Positions 45,413-55,301 of a DNA stretch of 64,000 bases are shown here, piece by piece. The notes under the pieces are model-generated. The model saw nothing but the letters and a program-made list of their open reading frames with translations, was not told the DNA's origin and did not search any database. The stretch spans positions 82,664-146,663 of the forward strand of contig KV918954.1 in assembly GCA_002049455.2 (NCBI GenBank). The letters run 5' to 3'. The stretch is from Porphyra umbilicalis (Eukaryota; Rhodophyta; Bangiophyceae; Bangiales; Bangiaceae). A program made the position numbers and the translations under genes. Numbering within the stretch: the first letter of the stretch is position 1; each line of letters starts with the position of its first letter.

Positions 45413-46150
45413 TCAAGTGCGACACAGACCTTTGACGTCCCGGCAGCCGTCGGGTGTCACCAGCCGAGCTCTGACCACGTAGAGAAGGGAAGCACGAGGC
45501 ACGATGCAAATAGCTGTCAGGCGGAGCGCAGAGCACGTCCCGGCACTGTCACTGCCGCCACCAAGGGCAACACAGGCCGTCGTTACGGTGACACACGTCC
45601 GGGCTCGTTCTATCCAGCATAAATGAGAAGAAACGACAGGAACGGTCTGGCAGTCCTTGGCCGTCGCCCGTGGGAGCCCGAGCATGTAGCTTACTGAAGC
45701 AGAGTTCAGGGCGCCGTCAAATCAGGAACTAATCGCGACACAGACCGTCACCGTCTCTCCCGTCGTCGGAGGTTGGCAGCGGAGATCCCAGGATGTTGTG
45801 CGGATGTCGGTAGAGCACAGAAGATCGACGAAGCGTAACACGGACACAGACTCGGTCACTACAGCTCAAGTGGGTCGCACGCACGGTCAACGTCACAAGT
45901 GCACAACAGCAGACCGTCAACGTCTCGCAGTCTTCGAGCGTCGTTCGTGGGCGGTTCAGCCTCCTTGGTGGTGTATCAAAGGTCCACAACAACAACCCAG
46001 AGCGAAATCGGCCGTCAATATCTCTACGGTCGTCCGTAGTCGGCAGACGAGATCCCACGACGTAGCGTGGGGATGCGGTTAGAGAACAGGAGTCCGACGC
46101 AGCGTAACAATGATACAGACTCGGTCACTACAGCGCAAGTGGGCAACACC
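45413..46150. repeat. Degenerate long-period repeats
   Basis: The word ACAGACTCGGTCACTACAG at 45846 recurs at 46115 within about 100 bp of alignable flank (period 269). Related but poorer units with GACACAGACC lie near 45420 and 45736. This may be a decayed minisatellite. No gene is supported. Confidence 0.4.
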
Positions 46151-46990
46151 GACAATGAACTTCTTGCAGACACCAGGTGTCTCCAATACTGGTCCGATCA
46201 TGTGACGCGGGGTAGGCGGTGACGGGAAGCGATCTGGCATCTCTCAGTGCCTCAACCGAGGGGCGACGCGAGATGTACCTGTGCGACCACTGCGATTGTG
46301 GCCATCGATCAGACCATGATTGTCGCATGGCTGTCTCATGAGGTCACCGAGATCCAGCCCACAGCAGAGCCCGAAGATCGTCGCGGTGCGCAGGTCGGGC
46401 GGAGGATTTCGCCGCATTCTCACACAAATGAAACGAATGAACAAGTGAAGCGCTTCGAAGCGAATCTATCTGGGCGTGACGTTCCTCAAAGAGCGGCGCC
46501 GCATGCTTGAACACGGCCATGCGAGGGATCGAGGGGTGTCACGTTTCGAAGGGATGCAGTTGCCATTCACCTACTGTATTTATATAGGCCATCGTTCAAC
46601 CTCGAACATTCGCCAATTGTATTCACTCCCTGCAGCTGTCCACGGAAGAGCTGGTCGATCAGTGCGATCGATTGAGCACACGATCACAATTCAATGAAGC
46701 GCCGTCACCGCGAATTGGAAAATTCAGATTGCTGGCCAGGCTGCTCGGGTGGGGCTAAGAGTCGTGTCGTGAGGTCGGGCAGCGACGCTTTCCATTGTTC
46801 GTCCGTGCCCCCGCCGAGGAGCCGTCTTGCTGGACGGCGTCTTCTTCGCGGGGCCATGCCACGCCACGCCGCGCACCGCGCACTGCGCCCTAACCGGAGG
46901 TGACGCACGCCCCTGGGCTGTGCTCCCTCAAAGCCCCTCGTTGATCGACGCAACCTGAGGGTCGTGCGGTACGCTCACGAGTGCCTCGGC
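46151..46990. other. No supported gene
   Basis: Short frames only; nothing recognised between the degenerate repeats and the 52-bp array. Confidence 0.3.
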
Positions 46991-47442
46991 GTGACGCACC
47001 CTTCCGGTTGTGCGCTGCCTTCGCCGCGCGGAGAGCCTGGGCGTGACGCACCCTTCTGGTTGTGCGCCGCGTTCGCCGCGCGGCGTGCCTGGGCGTGACG
47101 CACCCTTTGGGTTGTGCGCCGCCTTCGCCGCGCGGAGTGCCTACGCGTGACGCACCCTTTGGGTTGTGCGCTGCGTTCGCCGCGCGGAGTGCCTGGCCGT
47201 GACGCACCCCTCGGGTTGTGCGCTGCGTTCGCCGCGCTGAGTGCGTACGCGTGACGCACCCTTTTGGTTGTGCGCTGCATTCGCCGCGCAGAGTGCCTGG
47301 GCGTGACGCACCCTTCGGTTTGTGCGCTGCCTTCGCCGCGCGGAGAGCCTTGGCGTGACGCACCCTCCGGGTTGTGCTCTGCCTTCCCCGGGCTGAGTGC
47401 CTGGGCGTGACGAGCCCTGTGGGTTGTGCCTTCCCCGCGTGC
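46991..47442. repeat. 52-bp tandem repeat, nine units
   Basis: GTGACGCACCC starts at 46991, 47043, 47095, 47147, 47199, 47251 and 47303, with the variants at 47355 and 47407 keeping the same exact 52-bp spacing. The core also holds GGTTGTGCGCTGC and TTCGCCGCGCGGAG. 52 is not a multiple of three, so this is not a protein repeat. It ends about 145 bp before the JmjC gene start. Confidence 0.95.
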
Positions 47443-47588
47443 TCACGTCTTGCGTATGCGCGTCGGGTGCCTTTAAAGGCGAACGTGTGTACCAGCAAGT
47501 TGCGGACCCGCAATGAGCGGGCTTGGGTCTACACGGTGGGCCCCATTGCATCGTAAGAGAAAGCAGCCCACGCAGGGAGCGCGATCTG

Positions 47589-48593
47589 ATGAGGACGGCG
47601 CATGTGCACCTGCTAGTACTGCGGGAGGAGGGTCCGCAGACAGTGCACGTGGACGGGGTGGCCCGGCGCGTGGCGCCGCGGTGGGACGATCACCCCCAAC
47701 ACCAGCGATCACTGGTCAAAGCTCTCTTGCTGAAGTACATTGATCCGTTCGTGTTGACCACGGCAGACGGAAACGTCTGGGACGTACTGGCTAGCAAGCG
47801 CCCGTTCTTCCCACCGAACTTTTTCCTAGACCACGATGTTCAGATCACGCGAGCCGAGCAACGAGCAGGTGACTTCATTGTGACCGCGGCTGGGGCACTC
47901 CACAGTGCGATGAACCTGGGTGTCAACCTCACGTCGGCAACCAACTTCCCCACCCCCTGCTGGTGGCGCCTTGGGATTGAGCACGGCGAGTGCGCCCGGG
48001 CGTTGGGCCGCCACGTGCCCTATCCTCTTGAGAAGATGATTATCCAGTCGTCTCAACACTTTGTAGCAGGGAAGTGGTGGTGGGGAGACGCGACCATCCT
48101 GGAAGCGTGCAATCCCGAGCACTTTTCCATGGACGTCACAGTGGCCGAGAAGTTTGTCTCCAAGTGCGTGGACACCATTGCAGTCTTTGTCAACTCCCGA
48201 GACGGGAAGGTGTCGGTGGTGCCTCACAGTGGCGTATCGGAAGCCGTGCGAAAGTTCCTCTGGATGGCCCGAACACCTCCGTCCCTGGACCCAAACGATA
48301 TGCGCGTCAACCACTCCAGGGACGGCGCCCTTTGCAAAGACTGCAATGCCCTTTGCTGGGTCGCCGCCGTAGTGTGCCCTACGTGCATTAAGTACTTCTG
48401 GGCAAGAGCGCAGGTGGAAGCTCCTCTGTCATGCTGGCGCTGTGTCTCAACCACCTATGACGAGTGGCACCGGGAGGAAGTGGGCAAGAACACCATGACA
48501 GTCGTGAAAGGTTCCCACACCCACAGTCTGTGTGAGGATGCTGGGATGGAGCTTTTTCGTGGACTCAGGAGAATGCTTTGGCGGGTGGCATGA
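47589..48593 (+). CDS. JmjC C-terminal half-domain plus C5HC2-like zinc finger protein
   Basis: From ATG 47589 (an in-frame upstream ATG at 47523 would add 22 residues) to TGA 48593, 334 residues. About 47850-47960 reads EQRAGDFIVTAAGALHS then SATNFPTPCWW. This matches the second half of a JmjC demethylase domain, in which the conserved His and the NF-x-T-x-x-W end follow a GEF/DF-I/V-T strand. Cysteines at CKDCNALCWVAAVVCPTC and SCWRC (about 48334-48445) resemble the C5HC2 finger that follows JmjC in KDM5-type proteins. The first JmjC half with the iron-binding H-x-D/E is not found, so upstream exons may exist or the domain is truncated. As it stands it may bind rather than demethylate. Its neighbour downstream is a convergent transposase. 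Confidence 0.7.
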   Translation: MRTAHVHLLVLREEGPQTVHVDGVARRVAPRWDDHPQHQRSLVKALLLKYIDPFVLTTADGNVWDVLASKRPFFPPNFFLDHDVQITRAEQRAGDFIVTAAGALHSAMNLGVNLTSATNFPTPCWWRLGIEHGECARALGRHVPYPLEKMIIQSSQHFVAGKWWWGDATILEACNPEHFSMDVTVAEKFVSKCVDTIAVFVNSRDGKVSVVPHSGVSEAVRKFLWMARTPPSLDPNDMRVNHSRDGALCKDCNALCWVAAVVCPTCIKYFWARAQVEAPLSCWRCVSTTYDEWHREEVGKNTMTVVKGSHTHSLCEDAGMELFRGLRRMLWRVA

Positions 48594-49208
48594 AATGCAG
48601 TCGCTCTTGATTATAATTTTTGGATCTCTTTTTCAATATTATTATCTTTCTAAAATACGATATTATTTTCAATCTTCGCAGAGCTCTCCTTCCCATACGG
48701 TGGGCTACTCCGGGCCCAAGATAGACATAATGCGACATTATGTTCAGGCAGCTGAACAGTTCAGAGTGCAGCGCACACATATCGACTTTTCAAATACCTA
48801 CCAACAACTGGGGTTTCGCAAAAAAGCTGTACTACCAATTTCGCGTTGTTTCGCTGTGCATGAAGGGTTTGTTGACCACATGTGAAAGTATGACGGATGT
48901 TTTGAAGTTCGAAGCAGGGAAATCAATAAAGCAGATTACACTCGTTACGTTGGTTCACGGAATCAACCACATTTGAATGGGAAGCCGGACCGCTCGGAGA
49001 ACAATCGGAAAGTCGACCCAATTGGAACAGCGAGCGCGAGCTCCTTCACGTTTTCGCAGGCTACGATGCACCGTCTCGCCGGGTCTTCAAGTTCTACCAA
49101 TGATGGTCCGCCGTCGGCGGCTGCCGATGCAGTCTGGGAAGAGCCACTGTTGCCGACCGAGTGAAGTACCCGAGGCAGCCACCGCTGGCATGATATGAAA
49201 ACCTGTTT
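48594..49208. other. Intergenic, AT-rich, between convergent genes
   Basis: About 600 bp between the JmjC stop and the transposase stop. The part at 48600-48680 is AT-rich. There are no supported genes or clear TIRs. Confidence 0.4.
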
Positions 49209-52049
49209 CTAAATCGTAGCAACATCGACCACCTTGTAGAATTGCAATTCGGGCGCAGTTTCGGGCACAGGTTGTGCCGAGCTGGCTTCGGTCCGCGTCG
49301 GAAGGGTCTGCAACACGGAAACAGTAGCGCCTTCATGCACTTTGAAGAGATGACGGTTGCTCTTCGCACTCTTCCAGAAGCTCAATACCCTCCCAGCAGC
49401 GTGTTCGGTCCATAAAACGCCGACATGCGAACACTGCTTCGCTCCTCGTGTCGACCATGCCTCGGTACGCTTGTTCGGAAACCAAGAGCCAAATACGAGC
49501 TTGTGCTGAAGCACAGCTTCAGTTTCATGTCCGTCAGGATCTCTTAACCACTCCTGTGGAATTCCGTGCTTCTCAGGAGCCGCAACGACCCTGGAGAGCA
49601 CCTCAACATCGCGCCATCTCTGCATTGAGAAGCCAGCAGGATCTTGACTGTTGCTCCGCGCGATTTCTCTCTTTGAGACTTGGTGGAACTTCTCGAAGAG
49701 CAGCTCGCATATGGTTGGCCCAATTTGCACCAGCGGCAGGGTCCGATAGAGAAGCTCGAGGAGTCTGTGCCCGCTTAGCTTTTCCCAATTGATCCCTTTC
49801 CTTGTGAGGGAGCCGAGCTCGGTCAGCAGAGCACATCCCAACAGCTGTAGCGTTTGAACGGTTGGCTTGTTGCGGATGGCATGTTCCCCATCGTTCCGAA
49901 TTGTTGGGCGGAAGAACAACGCGTTCGTAAAGGCACGTAGAGCTATGAGCGCCAAAAGAACAGACGCTGCCAGCGTTGGTAGCACCGTTCGTGAGTGCAT
50001 GTCATCCAGCACTGTCGGAGCAATAGTGAGAAGAACAGCATAGTCGGACATGGACAACGTCGTGCCACCCATCTTCTCTGGCTCAAACGCCTTGAGGACG
50101 GTATGTCGGGGCATATGCTGGGAACACGAACGCATGTTCATCACAAATTCGTCCCTTTGGAGGATTGACAGCGCATTGTACACCTGTTGAAGAAGCGGGC
50201 TGGCTAGGTTGAAGAATATCAGATGAGATGGCGCCACTACGACGTGCTCGTGGACGTCGAAAGACCCCGCCCCGCGGGCCTCGGCCAAACCCATGAACTG
50301 GTCACCAGGACCTTTCTGAATCCCGTTCAGCAAAAGCGCTGCTTTGATGGTTCCCTCAGAACTGAGGCCAGCACCGACGTCCGCGTGCTGTATAGCAACA
50401 GTACGTTCTTGGAAGCGAGCATACCGTGCGTCTCTGACGTCAAAAACCGTCGCGCTGCACATCGCGCGGTCCTTTCTTTCGGAAGTCGTTTTTAGACCGA
50501 CAATGTCGCAACTAGTACAGTGCTCCACACCCGTAGCGCCAATTGTGTTGGAAAGCTTCGCTGCCATTGGAGAGTCGAAGATGCCGGCGGCAGGATAAAT
50601 GTGCACCAGTGCATTTCTCCAGGAAATAGTTTCATACACTGTAATCCCAGTTTTGGAGGCGTGGCATAGGTCCTTGACTCCGGCGGCTATCAATGGCGCA
50701 CAAGCAGCGCCAGGCGGAAGATAAAACAGCGGACGCACAGTAGAACTCCTGAAAGCAAGTGAGACAGATGTGTATGCACCGTAGTGCCCCTCAACATCAC
50801 CCCGTCGACGCTTCATGGTGCCGTACTGGTCTCCATACCACGAGACATAGATCTTGTACGGATCCTTCGGCACGAGCTGCGCTCCTTCCCTGACAACAGC
50901 CACGTCCACCTTCATACTAGACACGGAGGATACAGCGTTCCAAGCTGTAGGCGCTCCCCGCTGGCAACCCAGAACGCGCATTGCATGTATGGTCCCGCAC
51001 CTGGTGAATCGCGCCGTAAAAGTCCCGTTTCCCGTCAAGAATGAGGATAACAGCGCCGGTCGAGCCGAGTCTGCTGTCAGCATAAGCGTGGCAGTCAAGT
51101 CTCCGACCCGCAGAGCGTCACCGGAGGCATACTCTGATGGTGAAAAAGACACTTCGCCGTCTGTTGCTATCTCCGTACTCTGTAGCACGGCCTTGAGCCT
51201 CACCAACTCCGATATTGCCATACTGACAATGTCTCCGAGTGCGTAGATTCTGCCTTCCAGCCTAATCTGACGCCGAAAGTTATAGCGCCGAGGATCGGTC
51301 GCCGCAACTGTCTGGAAGAACTCTGTTGGGCTATCTGTTGTCCCAACCAATGCGTCACCCTCATGATGAAATATGGCGGCTGTCAAAGAGTCGGCGAAGT
51401 CTCGCCTCACATGTTCTGAAAACGTTGTGTACGGAACGACAACGTCAGGAAGCATCCTTGGTGACTTTCCTTTGCCCGACAAGAACTGCCTGGATGTAAC
51501 CTGCTTCTTCACAGGTGCGGCTGCGAGCAGGAGCTTTCTTCTCACTTGCTGCAGACGCCATCTGGATGGCCATCTCTCTGCGGACGAGAAAGGGTTCTCT
51601 ACGCTACGCATAATGTCGTACTGTCTTGTTGACAACCGTGCACGTCCATACAGATACCCGTAGCAGAGCAGCTCCCGTCGAGAAGAAAAGTTTACGCTGT
51701 CCTCCTCTGACATACTGGAGAACTCTGTGTCGGTCGTTGATGCGGATGGACTGCTCCCGCTTTCGTCTACGTCCACGTCACCACCGCCTGAAGGAAGCAC
51801 GCGAGGAACCATGAGAGGGTGCACGTGACGGATATCCTGTTCCAAGTCATCGTCACTCCCAGAACTCGATCCACTAATCTCAGCGCCGCCACCAGCGTGA
51901 GGCAACGAAGCGCGTGAGCCTGCAGCGGCGCTCACATCAGCAGACGCTTGTCCCACCGAGTGACGAGGCACAGGCACAGGGTCGTCAATCTCAAAGCAAA
52001 AGTACGACGACGCACGAGGTCCACGCTTGCGTCTCTTTGATCCGTTCAT
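49209..52049 (-). CDS. Tnp2/CACTA-superfamily-like transposase
   Basis: An uninterrupted frame of 946 codons from ATG 52049 (MNGSKRRKRG); the frame extends to 52286 but the extra part lacks coding character. The N-terminus holds a basic nuclear-localisation-like stretch and Ser/Asp-rich linkers. The central part has the arrangement typical of Tnp2-like transposases: IFDSPMAAKLSNTIG followed by VEHCTSCD (compare DxPA-x-KL-x-G then C-x2-C), then VHEHVVVAPSHLIFFNL and a helical C-terminal half. It should be a DDE-type cut-and-paste enzyme acting in the nucleus. Catalytic acidic residues cannot be assigned by eye. TIRs were not found. The intact length suggests recent activity or domestication. 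Confidence 0.6.
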   Translation of the reverse strand: MNGSKRRKRGPRASSYFCFEIDDPVPVPRHSVGQASADVSAAAGSRASLPHAGGGAEISGSSSGSDDDLEQDIRHVHPLMVPRVLPSGGGDVDVDESGSSPSASTTDTEFSSMSEEDSVNFSSRRELLCYGYLYGRARLSTRQYDIMRSVENPFSSAERWPSRWRLQQVRRKLLLAAAPVKKQVTSRQFLSGKGKSPRMLPDVVVPYTTFSEHVRRDFADSLTAAIFHHEGDALVGTTDSPTEFFQTVAATDPRRYNFRRQIRLEGRIYALGDIVSMAISELVRLKAVLQSTEIATDGEVSFSPSEYASGDALRVGDLTATLMLTADSARPALLSSFLTGNGTFTARFTRCGTIHAMRVLGCQRGAPTAWNAVSSVSSMKVDVAVVREGAQLVPKDPYKIYVSWYGDQYGTMKRRRGDVEGHYGAYTSVSLAFRSSTVRPLFYLPPGAACAPLIAAGVKDLCHASKTGITVYETISWRNALVHIYPAAGIFDSPMAAKLSNTIGATGVEHCTSCDIVGLKTTSERKDRAMCSATVFDVRDARYARFQERTVAIQHADVGAGLSSEGTIKAALLLNGIQKGPGDQFMGLAEARGAGSFDVHEHVVVAPSHLIFFNLASPLLQQVYNALSILQRDEFVMNMRSCSQHMPRHTVLKAFEPEKMGGTTLSMSDYAVLLTIAPTVLDDMHSRTVLPTLAASVLLALIALRAFTNALFFRPTIRNDGEHAIRNKPTVQTLQLLGCALLTELGSLTRKGINWEKLSGHRLLELLYRTLPLVQIGPTICELLFEKFHQVSKREIARSNSQDPAGFSMQRWRDVEVLSRVVAAPEKHGIPQEWLRDPDGHETEAVLQHKLVFGSWFPNKRTEAWSTRGAKQCSHVGVLWTEHAAGRVLSFWKSAKSNRHLFKVHEGATVSVLQTLPTRTEASSAQPVPETAPELQFYKVVDVATI

Positions 52050-52286
52050 GTCCGTAGCTCCGATCAAGACGACGGGTGCTCTCCCTGACGGTGCCAGAAA
52101 CCGGACCGCGGACGGGCTGACCTCTTGGTGCGGAAGGGGGGACAGAGAGCAGACATGGGCAAGAGCACTGCAAGCAATTGCATACATATGAAGCGAGGGA
52201 ACTCTCGGACCCGTGTGATGCCAGGAATCTTTTATGATTAAACGTATCCGCAGGATGTGCGCCTGAGCAAACGAGTTCATCGTCAT

Positions 52287-52680
52287 CTAAGGATCCCACC
52301 TGAATGGGTTCAGGACCGCACTCCAAAAACATCTTGCCCAACATTTCCAGCAGACAACTTCGACGAACCGTCCCAGGAGCTGTCCGTCGAACGGTCCGAC
52401 GGACCGTTTGCCAATTGGTTGAAGTTAGTTCCGAGGAACACCTCCAAAAACTATCTGCTGGGCCATCTCATGTGTGTCTGAGGATCAGGGCGAGCCGATC
52501 CATCCAGGTAATTCCTCATGACCATCGTCTTGATAGTCCCAAACACAACCTGGGACAGTCTTCGTGTCCGCCCAAACATCTGCTGTAGACAATCCGGCAA
52601 CTGATCGAGGTCAATCCCGTGAATTGTCCTTCGGAAAATTCTATTTTAGGGTCAGAATTATTTAAGGAAGCGGCTCCATC
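52287..52680. other. No supported gene
   Basis: This is the upstream flank of the transposase frame. Several short inverted words (for example GTCCGACGGAC at about 52407-52417) are seen, but no defined terminus. Confidence 0.3.
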
Positions 52681-53422
52681 TGTGGCGCTTTACTTTAGAA
52701 ATCTCAGTTTTTTTGTGCAGTGCCGAACGGAGCTAGAGGCACTCAAAGGTCGAGGCCTCCAGGGCCGCTTGGTTCAGAAGTATTGCTGATCCCCGAATTT
52801 TGTCCTGGTGGACAGAGACTGACTTGCGGACCGACTCTCTCCACCAATCAGATGCGCCCCTGGGACTGACTGAATGCTCCTGATTGCTTACATGTCCCCA
52901 TACAGCCTGGAAACCAACATCAGCTCCTCTTTTTTTCTGCACTTCTGGCGAGGAAACAGTAGAAAATCTCAAAATCTCGCGTGGGCAGCTTGCTCAGTGC
53001 CAAGAAATGCGGATCCAGCGGTAACAAACAGTGAGTTCTGCTGGATGCAAGGTCCTGGCACCGAATGCGGGCTTTCTATTGGCTTAGATGCCTTCTTACT
53101 GTCGTTTTAAACCAATAGAGTGCTCTTATTCAGAGTCAATCTCGGTCTCTGTCCCCCAGGACAAAATTCGGGGATCAGCAATAGCCTACCAATCCATGCG
53201 GACTGCCCCTGAGAGAGCGATTTCGTGCAAGGCTCTCCGTCCAGGTCGAACGTACCTGACATTTGTTCTTGGACAGATACAAGCGCCAAGTGACAAGGAG
53301 AGAAGCATGAAGATCGCAGGGAGCACCATCAGAAAGAGCACGTCAAAGAGCATAAGGTGCTTGTCTCATCTTGCAAACTCGTCAAGCCTCATAAGATGAG
53401 AATTCTAAAATAAAGCGCCACA
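52681..53422. mobile_element. TIR element with 25-bp ends and 3-bp TSD, carrying MITE-3
   Basis: TGTGGCGCTTTACTTTAGAA at the left and its inverted counterpart (two mismatches over 25 bp) at the right, flanked by ATC on both sides (52678-52680, 53423-53425). Without the nested MITE-3 it is about 341 bp. No transposase frame is seen and the superfamily is not assigned. Confidence 0.8.
52783..53181 (-). mobile_element. MITE-3 copy 2, 399 bp, TA target
   Basis: Ends TTGCTGATCCCCGA and TCGGGGATCAGCAA with TA on both sides. It has the same length as, and opposite orientation to, the copy at 36428-36826; both contain the GCTTACATGTCCCCATACAG stretch. Confidence 0.92.
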
Positions 53423-54815
53423 ATCTCGCTGTGTGGTACGGTCGGGTCAATTGGTGGTCTGTGAGAGAGGGTGCAAACGCGAGTGGTGCTCCAACTAAAG
53501 GTGGATCTCACGCATTAAAACCTCTGGCGGCGACGCATGTTCAAGCCCGCCAGAGACGGACATCATCACACCCAATGCCGAATGTTTCGCTATTGAAAGA
53601 ACCACCTACTCGCAAGCTTTCAGTCAATGCGCGCCGTTCCGATGTGTGGACTGTGTTTTGGAGCTTTGTCGTGCGTGCAGAAAGAGTAGGGTGCCGGTTT
53701 CGCGGTACTTTTTGCGCTCTCGTTGATGCCATGCTTCCATGATGGGCATGTGAGGCGTGCTCGACCAGGGAAAGTTGTAAGCATGTACATGACGAGCCTT
53801 ACAGCTTATCAGAAGTCGAAACTGAGCATTGCGGAAGCGCTGGCGGTCGGGACTGAAAGTGAAGCGCCGGCCCTTGGACTCGGCCGTATCTGGTCCCACA
53901 GATTTTGAAGCGGGGGCTACTGTGTGATTGCATGTTCTTTTTTTTCGTCTCATGCAAGCCAGCCGGCTTGATCCGCCCTATCAGTTTGAGTGGACTGTAA
54001 TTATCAGCTGGATCATTGTTGCAACGGCTATTGCTGAGCTGGAAACCGGACGCAGCGCTTCACCCGTGTCGCGCGACCCACGCGCATTCCGGCGCTTCTC
54101 GCACTCACAGCCCCTTTTTTTCGGAGTACCGCCGGAACTCCCATATCTGTCATCTGAGGGACTTTGGCTCCTGGAGGACCAGTTCCGACGCTCCCACATC
54201 GTTTTTGGGACAGGTTTTAGTTCATGAGATATACCTTTACACATCCCAAAATTTTGAGTTATTTCGAAACACAAAATACCGAGATATCGGTATGAAATAG
54301 GTAAATCGGTATACCGATCGGGAGACTGTATCCAGAATCGCAACGCACGGTAAATGCCAACCTTAGTAAGGGGGCCTCGTCCCACATGATCCGTGCAACC
54401 CTTTTGCCACGTGGATGGCCAGCCGCCGCCGGGCGGCGCCCTTTGATGCCGCAGGAGCGGCTGGTGACCACGAGTTGGGCTGCGTCTGGAGGGCAAAAGG
54501 ACCCGTCCTGGCACTTCCGGGCCGGTTCGCCCAGTGGGCACCCTAGCTTCCGACAACGCTGCAGAGCCGCAAGCTGCCGCCGCCGCCACAGCCGCCGCAT
54601 ACCTTTTTGTTCGTCGCCGAGCGACCCGCGACCACCCGCCATCCATCGCCCTCTTCATTGTCCACGTCCACCCACACCCACTGTTGCCTTGGTCGAGCGC
54701 TTCGCCTCTCCCAACCGCCCTGCTTTGGTGGCGTGCACGTGCCCTCCGTATTCTCTTCTGTTCCGCGCACGCTTCACGCCGCGTCCGCCCTCTGCCCCTC
54801 CCCTATCCATCCACC
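53423..54815. other. Upstream region of clpS; no further gene supported
   Basis: The short frames lack coding character. 54285-54325 holds AT-rich palindromic words (ATATCGGTAT, GGTATACCGAT). The last 300 bp before clpS are C- and T-rich on the + strand, as in a promoter/5' UTR. Confidence 0.35.
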
Positions 54816-55301
54816 ATGGCTGCTGCGTTCGCTCCTCTTGCGCCTGTTGCGCGCGTCGCTCCCGCGGGCGTGGCAGTGTCGCCCTTCCGAGGCACCCCCG
54901 TCGCAGCTGTGCGCATGTCGCGGACGGCGGCCTCACCCGTGACCATGGCGCAGCAGCTGGCGCCCACCAAGACGTCGGAGGCTGCGGCCGCCCTGAACAA
55001 GATTTTTGCCTCCCCGGCGGCGGGCACCGACACGGCCGCCGCGCCGTCGAAGTCGACCTTTGACCCGACCCGCCGCTACCGCGTCTACCTTTTTAACGAC
55101 AACATGTTGACCAAGGAGTATGTGACGGCGGTGCTCTTGGCGGTTGTGCCTGACGTGGACCGCCGCCAGGCCAAGTCTATCATGGAGATGGCGCACAACA
55201 CTGGCAAGGCGTGTGTCGGAATTTGGGTTGGGGAGCACGCTGAGTGCATTTGTGGTGGCCTCAGGGAAGCGGGTCTCAACTCAGACATGACACCAGAGTA
55301 A
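54816..55301 (+). CDS. clpS: Plastid ClpS adaptor (N-end rule adaptor for Clp protease)
   Basis: 161 residues, from ATG 54816 in the good context CCACCATGG, chosen over an open upstream extension that looks like untranslated sequence. Residues 1 to about 80 form an Ala/Val/Ser/Thr/Pro-rich, acid-poor leader (MAAAFAPLAPVARV, then AVRMSRTA) of plastid transit type. The ClpS core follows: YRVYLFNDN (the N and D of the degron pocket), EYVTAVLLAVV, AKSIMEMAHNTGKA (the conserved pocket His), CVGIWVGEHAECICGGLREAGL. ClpS binds proteins with bulky N-terminal residues and hands them to the ClpC chaperone of the stromal Clp protease. It is intronless here. The length is normal for a precursor. Confidence 0.9.
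   Translation: MAAAFAPLAPVARVAPAGVAVSPFRGTPVAAVRMSRTAASPVTMAQQLAPTKTSEAAAALNKIFASPAAGTDTAAAPSKSTFDPTRRYRVYLFNDNMLTKEYVTAVLLAVVPDVDRRQAKSIMEMAHNTGKACVGIWVGEHAECICGGLREAGLNSDMTPE

Noticed and set aside
46991-47442. CRISPR-like array
   Set aside because: The units are contiguous 52-bp repeats without unique spacers, in a eukaryotic context.
46890-47513. 207-codon repetitive protein on the minus strand
   Set aside because: It is the translation of the 52-bp tandem repeat. The period is not a multiple of three and other frames are equally open.
53431-53742. 103-codon frame downstream of the TIR element
   Set aside because: No motif, no consistent coding bias, and an overlapping opposite frame; chance opening is likely.
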